Part shown: positions 6,984-15,422 of the stretch, in pieces
How the letters are laid out: every line of letters starts with the position of its first letter
Numbering within the stretch: the first letter of the stretch is position 1
Origin: Gallionella sp.
GTDB lineage: Bacteria; Pseudomonadota; Gammaproteobacteria; Burkholderiales; Gallionellaceae
Reading direction: 5' to 3'
Length of the DNA: 64,000 bases
Assembly (NCBI GenBank): GCA_030645955.1
Contig: JAUSMR010000217.1
Location: 1-64,000 of the forward strand
Program-made: the position numbers and the translations under genes
Notes under the pieces: model-generated
What the model saw: only the letters and a program-made list of their open reading frames with translations
Told to the model about the DNA's origin: nothing
The model's database searches: none

Positions 6984-9392
6984 CTACTTGATGCAAACCG
7001 CGCGTACTTGATGCATATCGGTAATGCCTTGCAAGACTTTCTCCATCCCGTCCTGCTTCAAAGTATGCATCCCCTCTTCCAGTGCGATAGACAACAGCTC
7101 GGCAACACGCGCGTGCTCCTGGATGGCCTTTTTGATCGGATCGGTGCCAATCAGCAGCTCGTGCAAACCCACCCGTCCACGATAGCCGGTGCCGGAACAT
7201 TTCTCGCAGCCCACTGGCGTATAAAGTGTGAATTGCCCCTTTTCATCGGCAAACAGCTTGACCCATTCGGCATACAGCGCCTTGGTAGCGGCAACCGGAT
7301 CTTTCTTCCAGGTCGCTGTATTCATCAACTCGCCGCTGTACTCGGCGAGCATCGATTTTATTTCGTCAGCGGTCGCTATATGCGGTTTTTTGCAGTCGCC
7401 GCACAGGCGTTTCCCCAAACGCTGCGCCAGAATCCCCAGCAGTGCATCCGCAAAATTGAACGGATCCATGCCCATATCCAGCAAGCGGTTAATGGATTCC
7501 GGCGCGCTGTTGGTGTGCAGGGTGGCAAATACCAGGTGGCCGGTTAACGAGGCTTCGATGCCGATGGATACTGTTTCCTTGTCGCGCATTTCGCCGACCA
7601 TAATCACGTCCGGGTCGGCACGCAGGAAGGCGCGCATGATGGTGGCAAAATCCAGCCCGGCCTTTTTGTTGATCTGCACCTGACGCAGACCCTTCTGGGT
7701 GATTTCCACCGGATCTTCCGCCGTCCATATCTTGGTATCGGGTGTGTTGATGTACTTCAGGATGGAGTGCAGCGTGGTCGTTTTACCGGAACCGGTCGGA
7801 CCGCATACGAAAAATAGTCCGTACGGTTTGCTGACCGTCGCCTTGATCAACTCATTATTGCGTGCCGAAAAACCCATTTTTTCCAGTGGCAACGGCTCGC
7901 CGGAAGCGAGAATACGCATCACCACATCCTCGACGCCGCCTTGTGACGGGATGGTCGCAACGCGCAGCTCAATATCCAATGGGCCATATTTTTTGAATTT
8001 AATTTTGCCATCCTGCGGCTTGCGCTTCTCGGAAATATCCAGGTCACACATGATCTTGAGACGGGTCACCAATGCATTGCGGTAGGTGGACGGCACTTCG
8101 ATGTAGTTCAACAGCGACCCGTCCTTGCGCAAGCGAATCTTCGTCTTGGCCTTGCCCGGCCCAGGCTCGACATGAATGTCCGATGCCCCCATCCGGTAAG
8201 CATCGACGATGATCTTGTTGACCAGCTTGACCAGCTCGTTGTCTGATGCCGCATTGACATCCTCCTGGCTAACCGACGAGGACTCCTCATCCTCCGCGCC
8301 CATGCTGGACAACAGATCGTCCATCGTCGATTCATCACCTGCGAGGATACCGCCACCCTCGGCAGACGCGCCACCGCCGTAGAACAAATTCAGGGTTTGT
8401 ATGAATTCGCGTTGCGAGCAAACCTTATAGGCCAGCCGATGCCTTGGAAAGATATTGTTGACCACCCGCGAAGCCTGGGTCCGCTCCGGATCAGTGGTTA
8501 AAATCGTCAACCCCTCATGTGTCTCATCAATCGGAATCCAGTGGCTGCTTTCGACATACTCGCGCCTCAGGTTTTTCAACAGTTCAGCAGGCTTGATGCG
8601 ATCTGCCTTGTAGGATTCGTAAGGTACCCCGAAGAAGCTGGACAGCGACTTGCCCAAAGCGGGGATGCTGACTTGAAATTCGTCTATCAGTACTTCTTCG
8701 ACATCGATGCCTTTGCGCCGCGCGGTGCGTGTTGCCAGCTCAAACTCTGCCGCAGACAGCACACCATCGGTAACCAGATAGTCGTACTTGTTTTTGACCG
8801 CGCTACTTTGCTGCCGCTGGTGCTGGCGCAACGCCACTGCCATGGTCTGCGCCAATTCCTCCACACCCTCTTGAATCATCGCTGTAAAAGGAACACCGGC
8901 CTTGTTATTGATGACCTGGATGACGCCAATCAAATCGCCGGCGGTGTCATCCAGAATCGGCGCGACCATCATCTGTTTGGTGCGATATCCCGTACGTTTA
9001 TCCACCTCCTGCAAAAATCGCAGATGCGGGCTGTACTGCGCCAACTCCTTTTCATCGTAGACATCATTGATGTTGAGCAGTTTTTTGTGCATCGCAACAT
9101 AGCCAGCGATACTTTGCTCGGCGATAGGCAATTTGAGATCTTTGAAAGAGTTAAGCCCGGTCTTGACTTTGGAAACAAGTGAGACCTTGTCCTCCCCAAC
9201 CACATAGATAGTCAGACGATCCGCATTGAATAGCGCGCAGATATCCTTGCTGAGTTCCAGCATGATCTCGTCAACGTTGCCGGTGGCATGTATCTTATTG
9301 TTGACGTGATTGAGATTCTTGGTGAACTCGAGCCTGAGCTTCATATCACCAACATTGCTTGCTGCATTATTGGCTGCCATTACTGTACTCAT
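6984..9392 (-). CDS. PilB/GspE-family ATPase with N-terminal GAF domain
   Basis: An 802-residue protein, about 230 residues longer than PilB. Residues ~25-195 form a GAF domain (ALFNADRLTIYVV, GVIQVINNKAG). Residues ~205-350 resemble the GspE/MshE N-terminal domain, a known c-di-GMP-binding fold in MshE-type ATPases. The secretion ATPase follows: Walker A GPTGSGKTTT near 531-540, the Asp and His boxes (EMRDKETVSIGIEASLTGH), and paired CxxC motifs (CGDCKKP, CEKCSGTGYRG) that bind zinc. It would power a type IV pilus or type II secretion machine, but no such partners lie nearby; it sits instead in a signalling gene block. AGGAG precedes the ATG. Confidence 0.88.
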   Translation of the reverse strand: MSTVMAANNAASNVGDMKLRLEFTKNLNHVNNKIHATGNVDEIMLELSKDICALFNADRLTIYVVGEDKVSLVSKVKTGLNSFKDLKLPIAEQSIAGYVAMHKKLLNINDVYDEKELAQYSPHLRFLQEVDKRTGYRTKQMMVAPILDDTAGDLIGVIQVINNKAGVPFTAMIQEGVEELAQTMAVALRQHQRQQSSAVKNKYDYLVTDGVLSAAEFELATRTARRKGIDVEEVLIDEFQVSIPALGKSLSSFFGVPYESYKADRIKPAELLKNLRREYVESSHWIPIDETHEGLTILTTDPERTQASRVVNNIFPRHRLAYKVCSQREFIQTLNLFYGGGASAEGGGILAGDESTMDDLLSSMGAEDEESSSVSQEDVNAASDNELVKLVNKIIVDAYRMGASDIHVEPGPGKAKTKIRLRKDGSLLNYIEVPSTYRNALVTRLKIMCDLDISEKRKPQDGKIKFKKYGPLDIELRVATIPSQGGVEDVVMRILASGEPLPLEKMGFSARNNELIKATVSKPYGLFFVCGPTGSGKTTTLHSILKYINTPDTKIWTAEDPVEITQKGLRQVQINKKAGLDFATIMRAFLRADPDVIMVGEMRDKETVSIGIEASLTGHLVFATLHTNSAPESINRLLDMGMDPFNFADALLGILAQRLGKRLCGDCKKPHIATADEIKSMLAEYSGELMNTATWKKDPVAATKALYAEWVKLFADEKGQFTLYTPVGCEKCSGTGYRGRVGLHELLIGTDPIKKAIQEHARVAELLSIALEEGMHTLKQDGMEKVLQGITDMHQVRAVCIK

Positions 9393-9442
9393 TCCTGCTC
9401 CTCTGTCTTTCTCATTAACGTGAAACTCGCGCAGCGATTCGA

Positions 9443-9482
9443 TCGCCCCCTCGCCCTACTGCGGGAGAGGGTTGGGGAGAGG
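9443..9482. repeat. CCCTC/GAGGG palindromic repeat
   Basis: CCCCTCGCCCTACTGCGGGAGAGGG forms an imperfect hairpin, followed by TTGGGGAGAGGG. It fills the short gap between the cNMP/rhodanese gene and the ATPase gene and belongs to the same G/C-tract style as the repeats at 2728-2812 and within mutM. Confidence 0.5.
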
Positions 9483-9539
9483 GAAACGGGCATGGCAGGT
9501 TTCATCATCTGGGGCGGCATTCCTGCCATTACCGTTAGG

Positions 9540-10634
9540 CTACTGCTGCGCCGACCTCGGCACCGACCAAAGTCCTCCATCAAGAACCTGCACGTCATAT
9601 CCTGCTTGCGCCATGATGAACGCTGCAGCCGCACTGCGCCGCCCGCTTTGGCAGTAGGCAATATATTGCCTGCTGCGATCCAGCACACCAATCGCATTGC
9701 GTACCTCATTCAAGGGTACATTCATGGCACCGCGCAGCTTGTCATAGCGATACTCGGGCGGATACCGGACATCCAGCCATACCGCGCCTTGCTCCACGGC
9801 CTGTATGGCATATTCATAGCTAATTTTATGCAACAGCGGCTCTTTCAACAATGCCAGAAAATCCTGACGCCCGAGGCGCAACAACACGCCATTTGATTTC
9901 ATTATGACTGTCGCATTACGCTTGGCATCGGAGAGTAGCGCTTCCTCGCCGAATACATCTCCCGTCTTCAGTTCGGCAAGCGGCAAATCCACGCCGCCTA
10001 CGCGACGCGTTACTTGAGCGCGACCGCTATCCATCAGATAGTAATAATCACCCTCGTCGCCCTCGCGAATAACGACATCACCCGCCCGCACGGCGATCGC
10101 TTCGAGGCGTTGCAGCAATACACTGATGTTCGTCATCGGCACGTGAGCCAGCGGGCCATTATTGAGATTATCCGCACTGAACATGCTTGCCTTCAACAAA
10201 CGTTTGACGTTAATCGAAACATCGACGCGAGTACTCTGGTTATCCGAAAAACGAACCCCACCAATCGGTTCGTGTTGCGAAACCTGGTCCAGCACCATCA
10301 TTCGATCCAGCAAGCCTTCATCAATATCCAGCAACTGGCATTCACACAATGCCGTAGCGGCAACGATGTCAGGCTGCCGCTTGCCCAGCGGATGTTTGGC
10401 CCACTCAGACTGCGCACTCACTACCACCCTGTTGCCATCCTGGAAAACCAACTCTATTTCGCCGTTTACCAGATAAACTGATTGCCCCTCCAACCTGAAC
10501 AGCTTGAATGGGTTGCCGCCCTTGGGGATGGTTTCTATATGACAGTAGTCAAGCACTTCGCGCAGCCGCGCCGAATCAAATGAAGAAATCGGCTCCAGGT
10601 TTGCCAGAGTTTTGAGATCAAGAGCGTAAGTCAT
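9540..10634 (-). CDS. Protein with two cyclic-nucleotide-binding domains and a C-terminal rhodanese domain
   Basis: A 364-residue cytoplasmic protein. Residues ~15-135 look like a degenerate Crp-type barrel. Residues ~150-270 form a clear cNMP-binding domain (VIREGDEGDYYYLMDSG, GDVFGEEALLSDAKRNATV, in which GE and the arginine of the phosphate cassette are kept). Residues ~275-360 are a rhodanese domain (WLDVRYPPEYRYDKLRGAMNVPL) with active-site loop CQSGRR, so the sulfur-accepting cysteine is present. There is no DNA-binding helix, so this is not a Crp regulator. It starts 9 bp after a cAMP phosphodiesterase-like gene, which suggests it senses cAMP; its output is unknown. Confidence 0.85.
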   Translation of the reverse strand: MTYALDLKTLANLEPISSFDSARLREVLDYCHIETIPKGGNPFKLFRLEGQSVYLVNGEIELVFQDGNRVVVSAQSEWAKHPLGKRQPDIVAATALCECQLLDIDEGLLDRMMVLDQVSQHEPIGGVRFSDNQSTRVDVSINVKRLLKASMFSADNLNNGPLAHVPMTNISVLLQRLEAIAVRAGDVVIREGDEGDYYYLMDSGRAQVTRRVGGVDLPLAELKTGDVFGEEALLSDAKRNATVIMKSNGVLLRLGRQDFLALLKEPLLHKISYEYAIQAVEQGAVWLDVRYPPEYRYDKLRGAMNVPLNEVRNAIGVLDRSRQYIAYCQSGRRSAAAAFIMAQAGYDVQVLDGGLWSVPRSAQQ

Positions 10635-10643
10635 CCCACGCCC

Positions 10644-11408
10644 CTAAAACTCCACCACCTGATTGTTCAGCAACATTTTAGGACGCGACTCGCGCACACA
10701 TTCCTCAATCTCCCCCATGGTCAATTCCACTTCACCCGGTTTGAGATGGGTAATGAATACTTCTGCATCGCGCTTGAATTTGGCCAACTCTTCGGCAAGC
10801 AAACTGGGGCACAAATGCTTGGATAGCACAGCCAAATGCCTTTCACTATTTGAGAATGCCGTCTCTATGATCAGGTAACGCAAATTTTTAATCTTGTTGA
10901 CCACTTTCCATAATGCATCATTTGTGGTGGTATCCCCGCTAAAAACCAGGCTTGCCTTGCCGCTGTCCAACTGGTAGCCAACAGCGGGCACTACATGACT
11001 GGCAGGGATGGCGGTTATCTTGCGCCCCTTCAAAACAACAGTCTCACCCAGGCTTATCGGCTGGTAACGCATGTAGGGTTGCTGGGAATTGGGGATTTCG
11101 CTGAAATCCGGCCATACCTTCCAGTTGAAAATATGCTTCTTGAGGATATCCAGCGTCTCTTCACTGGAATAAATAGTCAATGGGCGGTCACGCATAAATC
11201 CGATGCTATCTATCATCAGCGGGAGACATGCAATATGATCAAGGTGAGAATGCGTAACGAAAACATGGTCAATCATCGCAAGTTCGGTCAAGCTGAGTTC
11301 GCCGACCCCGGTACCGGCATCAATCAACACGTCATGATCAAGCAGGAATGAAGTAGTGCGCAGATTGCCACCGATCCCCCCGCTGCATCCCAATACTCTG
11401 AGTTTCAT
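10644..11408 (-). CDS. Metallo-beta-lactamase-fold protein, class II cAMP phosphodiesterase-like
   Basis: A 254-residue protein with the metal-binding motif THSHLDHIA (H53, H55, D57, H58), a later SGDTT aspartate and a C-terminal THLKP histidine. The HSHLDH form and the following LPLMIDSI stretch resemble class II 3',5'-cyclic nucleotide phosphodiesterases (yeast PDE1, Vibrio CpdP) more than RNase Z or glyoxalase II. It probably hydrolyses cAMP, opposing the adenylate cyclase encoded 32 bp upstream on the same strand. The ATG at 11408 is chosen because AGGAC lies 5 nt upstream and the fold begins at once (MKLRVLGCSGG). The substrate is inferred. Confidence 0.8.
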   Translation of the reverse strand: MKLRVLGCSGGIGGNLRTTSFLLDHDVLIDAGTGVGELSLTELAMIDHVFVTHSHLDHIACLPLMIDSIGFMRDRPLTIYSSEETLDILKKHIFNWKVWPDFSEIPNSQQPYMRYQPISLGETVVLKGRKITAIPASHVVPAVGYQLDSGKASLVFSGDTTTNDALWKVVNKIKNLRYLIIETAFSNSERHLAVLSKHLCPSLLAEELAKFKRDAEVFITHLKPGEVELTMGEIEECVRESRPKMLLNNQVVEF

Positions 11409-11440
11409 TTTGTCCTGTGCACCTGGAAATATTGATCGGT

Positions 11441-13666
11441 TTATTTGGACTGGAATACGAACACACCGTCCCAATCCGCAGCTGGAGGGTTTTTGCGGAA
11501 CTGGTTAACGCGCTCGGCATAAATACCGTACAACGCGGTTTCCGGTGACATGCGCTGCAAATTCATCAATTGCAATTCAGCTTGATCCCAATCCTGTTTG
11601 CGATAAAAGCGGCGCACTTCATGGAATAATCTAATTTCGTCCTGCAGCGCTTTACTCACCTCGCTGGCCAGTCCTATCGGTTCGTAAATCGCCACGGGCT
11701 TATCTTTACCTACCACCTGCACGTGATCGAGCTCGCGATATACAAAATCTGGGGCGGCATTCCGGGTATTCTCACCGACGATAATGCCCACACCGTATTT
11801 TTTTGTTATACCCTCCAGTCGTGATGCCAGATTCACTTCATCGCCCATCACCGTGTAGGCCACGCGCACTTCGGAACCCATGTTACCGACACTGACGCGT
11901 CCGCTATTAATGCCCACACCGACATGAATCTCCGGCCAACCGCGCTCCTTGAAATGTGGCTGCAATGCCTTCAATGTCTGCTGCATCTCGATGCCTGCCA
12001 GTATGGCGTTGCGCGCATGGTCTGGTAGCGGTTTCGGCGCACCCCAAAAGGCCATGATGCAATCGCCCATATATTTATCTACTTTGCCGTAATGTTTGGA
12101 AATCACGCGCGAAAGCGGGGTGAGAAACTCATTCATCAACTGGCTCAACTCCTTGGGATCCAGCCCCTCGGAAATGGAAGTAAAACCACGCACATCCGAG
12201 AACAGGATAGTCATTTCGCGGCTTTCACCTTCCATGGACACCACCTGCTCAGGGTTTTTGCTCATTTCGTCCACCAGCTCGGTTGGCACATACTTTCCAA
12301 ACAGGCTGGTAATCTGCCGCTTGGTTCGCGACTCGACAAAATATCCATAAGACATGTTCAACGCGAACAGCAGAGCGATCATCACCAGACTGTTCGCCAC
12401 AGGCATCAGCATGTTCCCGTAATGCCATGCGATTAAACTTAGTCCGGTCGTGGAAGCAAGCACGAAGACCGACGCCAGAATTGCTTTGGCCGGACTGAAT
12501 ACCGGCAACAATAAACTCAAGGTGATGCCGATCAACAACAACCAGACAACCTCTGCGCCCAACATATAGGCAGGTTTTTCCTTCAAATTCTGATCAAGAA
12601 TTCCGGAGATCATGTTGGCGTGGACTTCCACCCCCGGGTAAACTTCCGATACCGGGGTGGAGCGCATATCCATTAGCCCTGGAGCCGTGGTGCCCAATAC
12701 CACTATTTTGTCCTTCAGTTGTGCGGGATCAACACGCTCATGCAACACATCCGCGACAGAAATATAACGAAAACTCCCTTGTCCCCCGCGATATGGCACA
12801 TAAGCAGCCACATCGCTGTCTACCGGGATTTTCAGTCTGCCGCCGGCTGTGCTTAACTCCAGCCATTCCAGGCCGGCATATCCGCTGGCCTTGTTCTCGG
12901 CAAAGCCGGGAAGCAATTTCGGATATCCCAGCAAGGTGCGAACCATTGCAAGAGATAAGGATTCATAATATGCGCCGTCGTATTCTGCCAGCATGGGCAC
13001 GCGGCGTACCCTGCCATCAAAATCCACCAGAGGATTGAAGTGCCCGGAATTGGCAGAGGCCTGCTGCAATTCCGGAAGATTCGCACCATAGCCATTCCAC
13101 TTTGTAAACGCTATCGGGCGCCCCTTGAATGAGCCCGCAGTAAATGTCGGCTCGGGAAGCATCCCGGTAACATTTTTGTTTTTTTGGTCAGTCAGGTAAT
13201 ATCCCAACACCACATTACGATTTTTAATCTTGTCCGCAAACAGATTGTCGTACTCGAGTTGAGGCCGGAGCTGGGCCAGAACAGCCTGGAATGGCGCCAC
13301 ATCCTTAAGCTGGTTCTGCCCGAGTTTCTGCAACACCTTAAGCCCAGAACTTTCGTCCTTTTCGGCAAAAACAACGTCAAACCCCACCACTGCTATGCCA
13401 TATTTATCGAACAGTTTGTCCATCAGCAAGGCCAAGCGGTCGCGTCCCCACGGCCAGCGCCCCTCTTCTTTAAGGCTTTTTTCGTCTATATCGAGAATAA
13501 CGATACGCTCATCAACCGTCCGGGGCATGGTTAATCGCAGGCGGTAATCGTGGAGAATAAAGGACAACTGGTCGACAAAATCCAGCCGGTAAAAACGGGC
13601 AGCGTGACCCACGAAAACCAGGACTATCAGCAGGCCAAGCCCAATCAAGATTGCGTTTTTTTTCAC
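11441..13666 (-). CDS. CHASE2-domain adenylate cyclase (class IIIb)
   Basis: A 741-residue inner-membrane protein. A membrane segment at ~5-22 is followed by a periplasmic CHASE2 domain (~35-370), a cluster of transmembrane helices (~375-440) and a cytoplasmic class III cyclase domain (~480-660). Metal-binding aspartates are D491 (FSDVRGF) and D535 (KYMGD); the adenine-selecting lysine is K531; the partner position is T605 (YTVMGD), as in class IIIb enzymes, several of which respond to bicarbonate; N612 and R616 complete the site. It makes cAMP. The start is GTG with AAAAGG 7 nt upstream. It precedes the phosphodiesterase-like and cNMP-binding genes. Confidence 0.92.
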   Translation of the reverse strand: MKKNAILIGLGLLIVLVFVGHAARFYRLDFVDQLSFILHDYRLRLTMPRTVDERIVILDIDEKSLKEEGRWPWGRDRLALLMDKLFDKYGIAVVGFDVVFAEKDESSGLKVLQKLGQNQLKDVAPFQAVLAQLRPQLEYDNLFADKIKNRNVVLGYYLTDQKNKNVTGMLPEPTFTAGSFKGRPIAFTKWNGYGANLPELQQASANSGHFNPLVDFDGRVRRVPMLAEYDGAYYESLSLAMVRTLLGYPKLLPGFAENKASGYAGLEWLELSTAGGRLKIPVDSDVAAYVPYRGGQGSFRYISVADVLHERVDPAQLKDKIVVLGTTAPGLMDMRSTPVSEVYPGVEVHANMISGILDQNLKEKPAYMLGAEVVWLLLIGITLSLLLPVFSPAKAILASVFVLASTTGLSLIAWHYGNMLMPVANSLVMIALLFALNMSYGYFVESRTKRQITSLFGKYVPTELVDEMSKNPEQVVSMEGESREMTILFSDVRGFTSISEGLDPKELSQLMNEFLTPLSRVISKHYGKVDKYMGDCIMAFWGAPKPLPDHARNAILAGIEMQQTLKALQPHFKERGWPEIHVGVGINSGRVSVGNMGSEVRVAYTVMGDEVNLASRLEGITKKYGVGIIVGENTRNAAPDFVYRELDHVQVVGKDKPVAIYEPIGLASEVSKALQDEIRLFHEVRRFYRKQDWDQAELQLMNLQRMSPETALYGIYAERVNQFRKNPPAADWDGVFVFQSK

Positions 13667-13810
13667 GCCGTGCCTTTTAACAAAAGACCGAAGACTGAGG
13701 GCAGAAAACAGAAGTAAGTTGACAGAAGCGTTGTCGCGGCTGCGCCGCGTCCTATATAAACTCGTCGCGTAGCGGCATACGGCAATCTGTCTTCTGTCCC
13801 CTGTCTTCTG
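13667..13810. repeat. Intergenic GAAGACAGAAG-type repeat
   Basis: The 144-bp gap between the FHA gene and the cyclase gene has AAGACTGAGGGCAGAAAACAG at one end and CTGTCTTCTGTCCCCTG at the other, which are imperfect reverse complements and could fold into one long stem. The middle carries small GC-rich palindromes (GCGGCTGCGCCGC). No gene is present. Confidence 0.5.
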
Positions 13811-14572
13811 CTATCCTTTAAAATAGAATTCCATCTTGACGCCGACCAGTTCAATCACATCGTGATCATTCAGCTGATGTGGCTGATCGCTCAATGCTAT
13901 TCCGTTCACCGTCGGGTGGCTGGCGCCCTCCACGTGGGTAATAAAAAAGCCATGCGGGCGACGGGTCAACACTGCAACCTGCACACCGGGTTTGCCCAAC
14001 GTGGTCAGGTTTTTTATCAACTCAAGTTCCTTGCCGGCATTAGGCCCGGTCAAAACCTGCACCACAGCAACCTGTGCGGGAGCAGCCTGAGCCGTCGGCT
14101 GGAACGTATCAAGCTTTCCAGTTTTCTCTGCCACTGTTTCGGCTGCCGGTTTAACCGGATTAGCTTGTGTTTGTGTAAAACCGGCTGGTTCCGCTGGCTT
14201 GCTCGCGCCAGGAGCCGCCTGTTTGACGGGCGATCGCAACACCATGGTTTTTTCGAAATCAGCAGGACTGCTCTGGGCGACCTGATCATTGACATATTTC
14301 AGCTTGTATTTGCCTATTTCAATCACATCATTGTTTTGCAGGAAATGCTTTTTGGTTGGCGTCCCATTCACTTCCAGCCCGTTGGTGCTATCCAGATCCT
14401 CGAGGAAGGAATCGTGCAGGATAGTAACGATTGCAGCATGCTCGCCGCTCACCGCCAGGTTATCGATGGCGATATCATTGTGTGGCTTGCGCCCGATGGT
14501 CATGCGCTCTTTGTTAAGGGGGTATTCCTTGAGCACCGCCCCATCCATGCTAAGTATCAATTTTGCAGCCAT
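13811..14572 (-). CDS. Protein with two FHA domains
   Basis: A 253-residue cytoplasmic protein. The N-terminal FHA domain (~15-95) has the phosphothreonine-binding residues in MTIGRKPHNDI, SGEHAAI and DSTNGLEVNG. A Pro/Ala-rich linker (~105-165) with TQTQANP-type threonines follows. A second, weaker FHA-like domain fills ~170-250 (LGKPGVQVAVLTRRPHGFFI, HPTVNGIAL); it keeps TVNG but lacks the SxxH serine. FHA domains read threonine phosphorylation, so this is the likely reader for the kinase and phosphatase encoded just upstream; the linker may itself be a kinase target. Confidence 0.88.
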   Translation of the reverse strand: MAAKLILSMDGAVLKEYPLNKERMTIGRKPHNDIAIDNLAVSGEHAAIVTILHDSFLEDLDSTNGLEVNGTPTKKHFLQNNDVIEIGKYKLKYVNDQVAQSSPADFEKTMVLRSPVKQAAPGASKPAEPAGFTQTQANPVKPAAETVAEKTGKLDTFQPTAQAAPAQVAVVQVLTGPNAGKELELIKNLTTLGKPGVQVAVLTRRPHGFFITHVEGASHPTVNGIALSDQPHQLNDHDVIELVGVKMEFYFKG

Positions 14573-14592
14573 AGTCGTAATCCTCGTACTAA

Positions 14593-15420
14593 TTATTTCT
14601 TAAAGCAATTGAGCAGCTTTGCCAGCCAACCGCGCGGCACAACAAATTTGCCCTTTACCTTCACCAGTATCACCGAAACATTATCGCGACCGCCATTATC
14701 GTTTGCCATCTGTATCAGCTGGCTTGCCGCGAGCGGCAAATTACTCCGAAACGCATCAAGTATGGAATGAATATCTTCATCTTCCACCATGTCATTCAAA
14801 CCGTCCGAACATAGCAGGTAAATATCGCCAACCAGCACATCATGCACATGAATTTCCACCTCCACTTCGGCGTCAATCCCGACCGCACGCGTCACCAGAT
14901 TTTTATTTTTGGACAAACGCGCATCTTCTATGCTGATTATCCCGGCATCAATCTGCTCCTGCAGCAATGAATGATCGCGGGTAATTGCTTCCAGAGTCTC
15001 GCCTCGCAACCGGTACATGCGCGAGTCACCTATATGCCCAACCGCCACACGGTTGTCATAAAACAAACCGGAAACCATGGTTGTTCCCATCCCGGCATAC
15101 TGTGGCTGGCTTTGCGAAGCATGGAAAATGGAAGCGTTGGCTTTCTGGATATTTTCGCGCAACAGCGACACCCCCAACTCTTCGCCGGTTGCTTCGTCGC
15201 GATCTGTCGGGCTCTCATTAAGCAAGCGTTGTCTTATTTCCGTTGCAACCACCGAAACGGCAATGCCGCTTGCCACTTCACCGGCATTATAGCCACCCAT
15301 GCCGTCAGCCAACACCACCAGGCCGCAGGCTGGCTCACTCGCCACGCTATCCTCGTTGTGGGAGCGCACCATGCCTGAGTTGGTCTGGCTGACAATTTCC
15401 AATGCTTCGTCGATTTTCAT
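14593..15420 (-). CDS. PP2C-family Ser/Thr protein phosphatase
   Basis: A 275-residue cytoplasmic phosphatase of the PP2C/PppA/Stp type. All metal-binding motifs are visible: RSHNEDS near the N-terminus, LADGMGG, GDSRMYRLRG, LCSDGLND and GGRDNVSVIL. It removes phosphate from Ser/Thr, opposing the kinase whose gene ends 2 bp upstream of its start codon. AGGGG precedes the ATG at 15420; an upstream in-frame start would overlap the kinase. The near-overlap with the kinase gene suggests translational coupling and a set ratio of the two enzymes. Confidence 0.93.
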   Translation of the reverse strand: MKIDEALEIVSQTNSGMVRSHNEDSVASEPACGLVVLADGMGGYNAGEVASGIAVSVVATEIRQRLLNESPTDRDEATGEELGVSLLRENIQKANASIFHASQSQPQYAGMGTTMVSGLFYDNRVAVGHIGDSRMYRLRGETLEAITRDHSLLQEQIDAGIISIEDARLSKNKNLVTRAVGIDAEVEVEIHVHDVLVGDIYLLCSDGLNDMVEDEDIHSILDAFRSNLPLAASQLIQMANDNGGRDNVSVILVKVKGKFVVPRGWLAKLLNCFKK

Positions 15421-15422
15421 GT

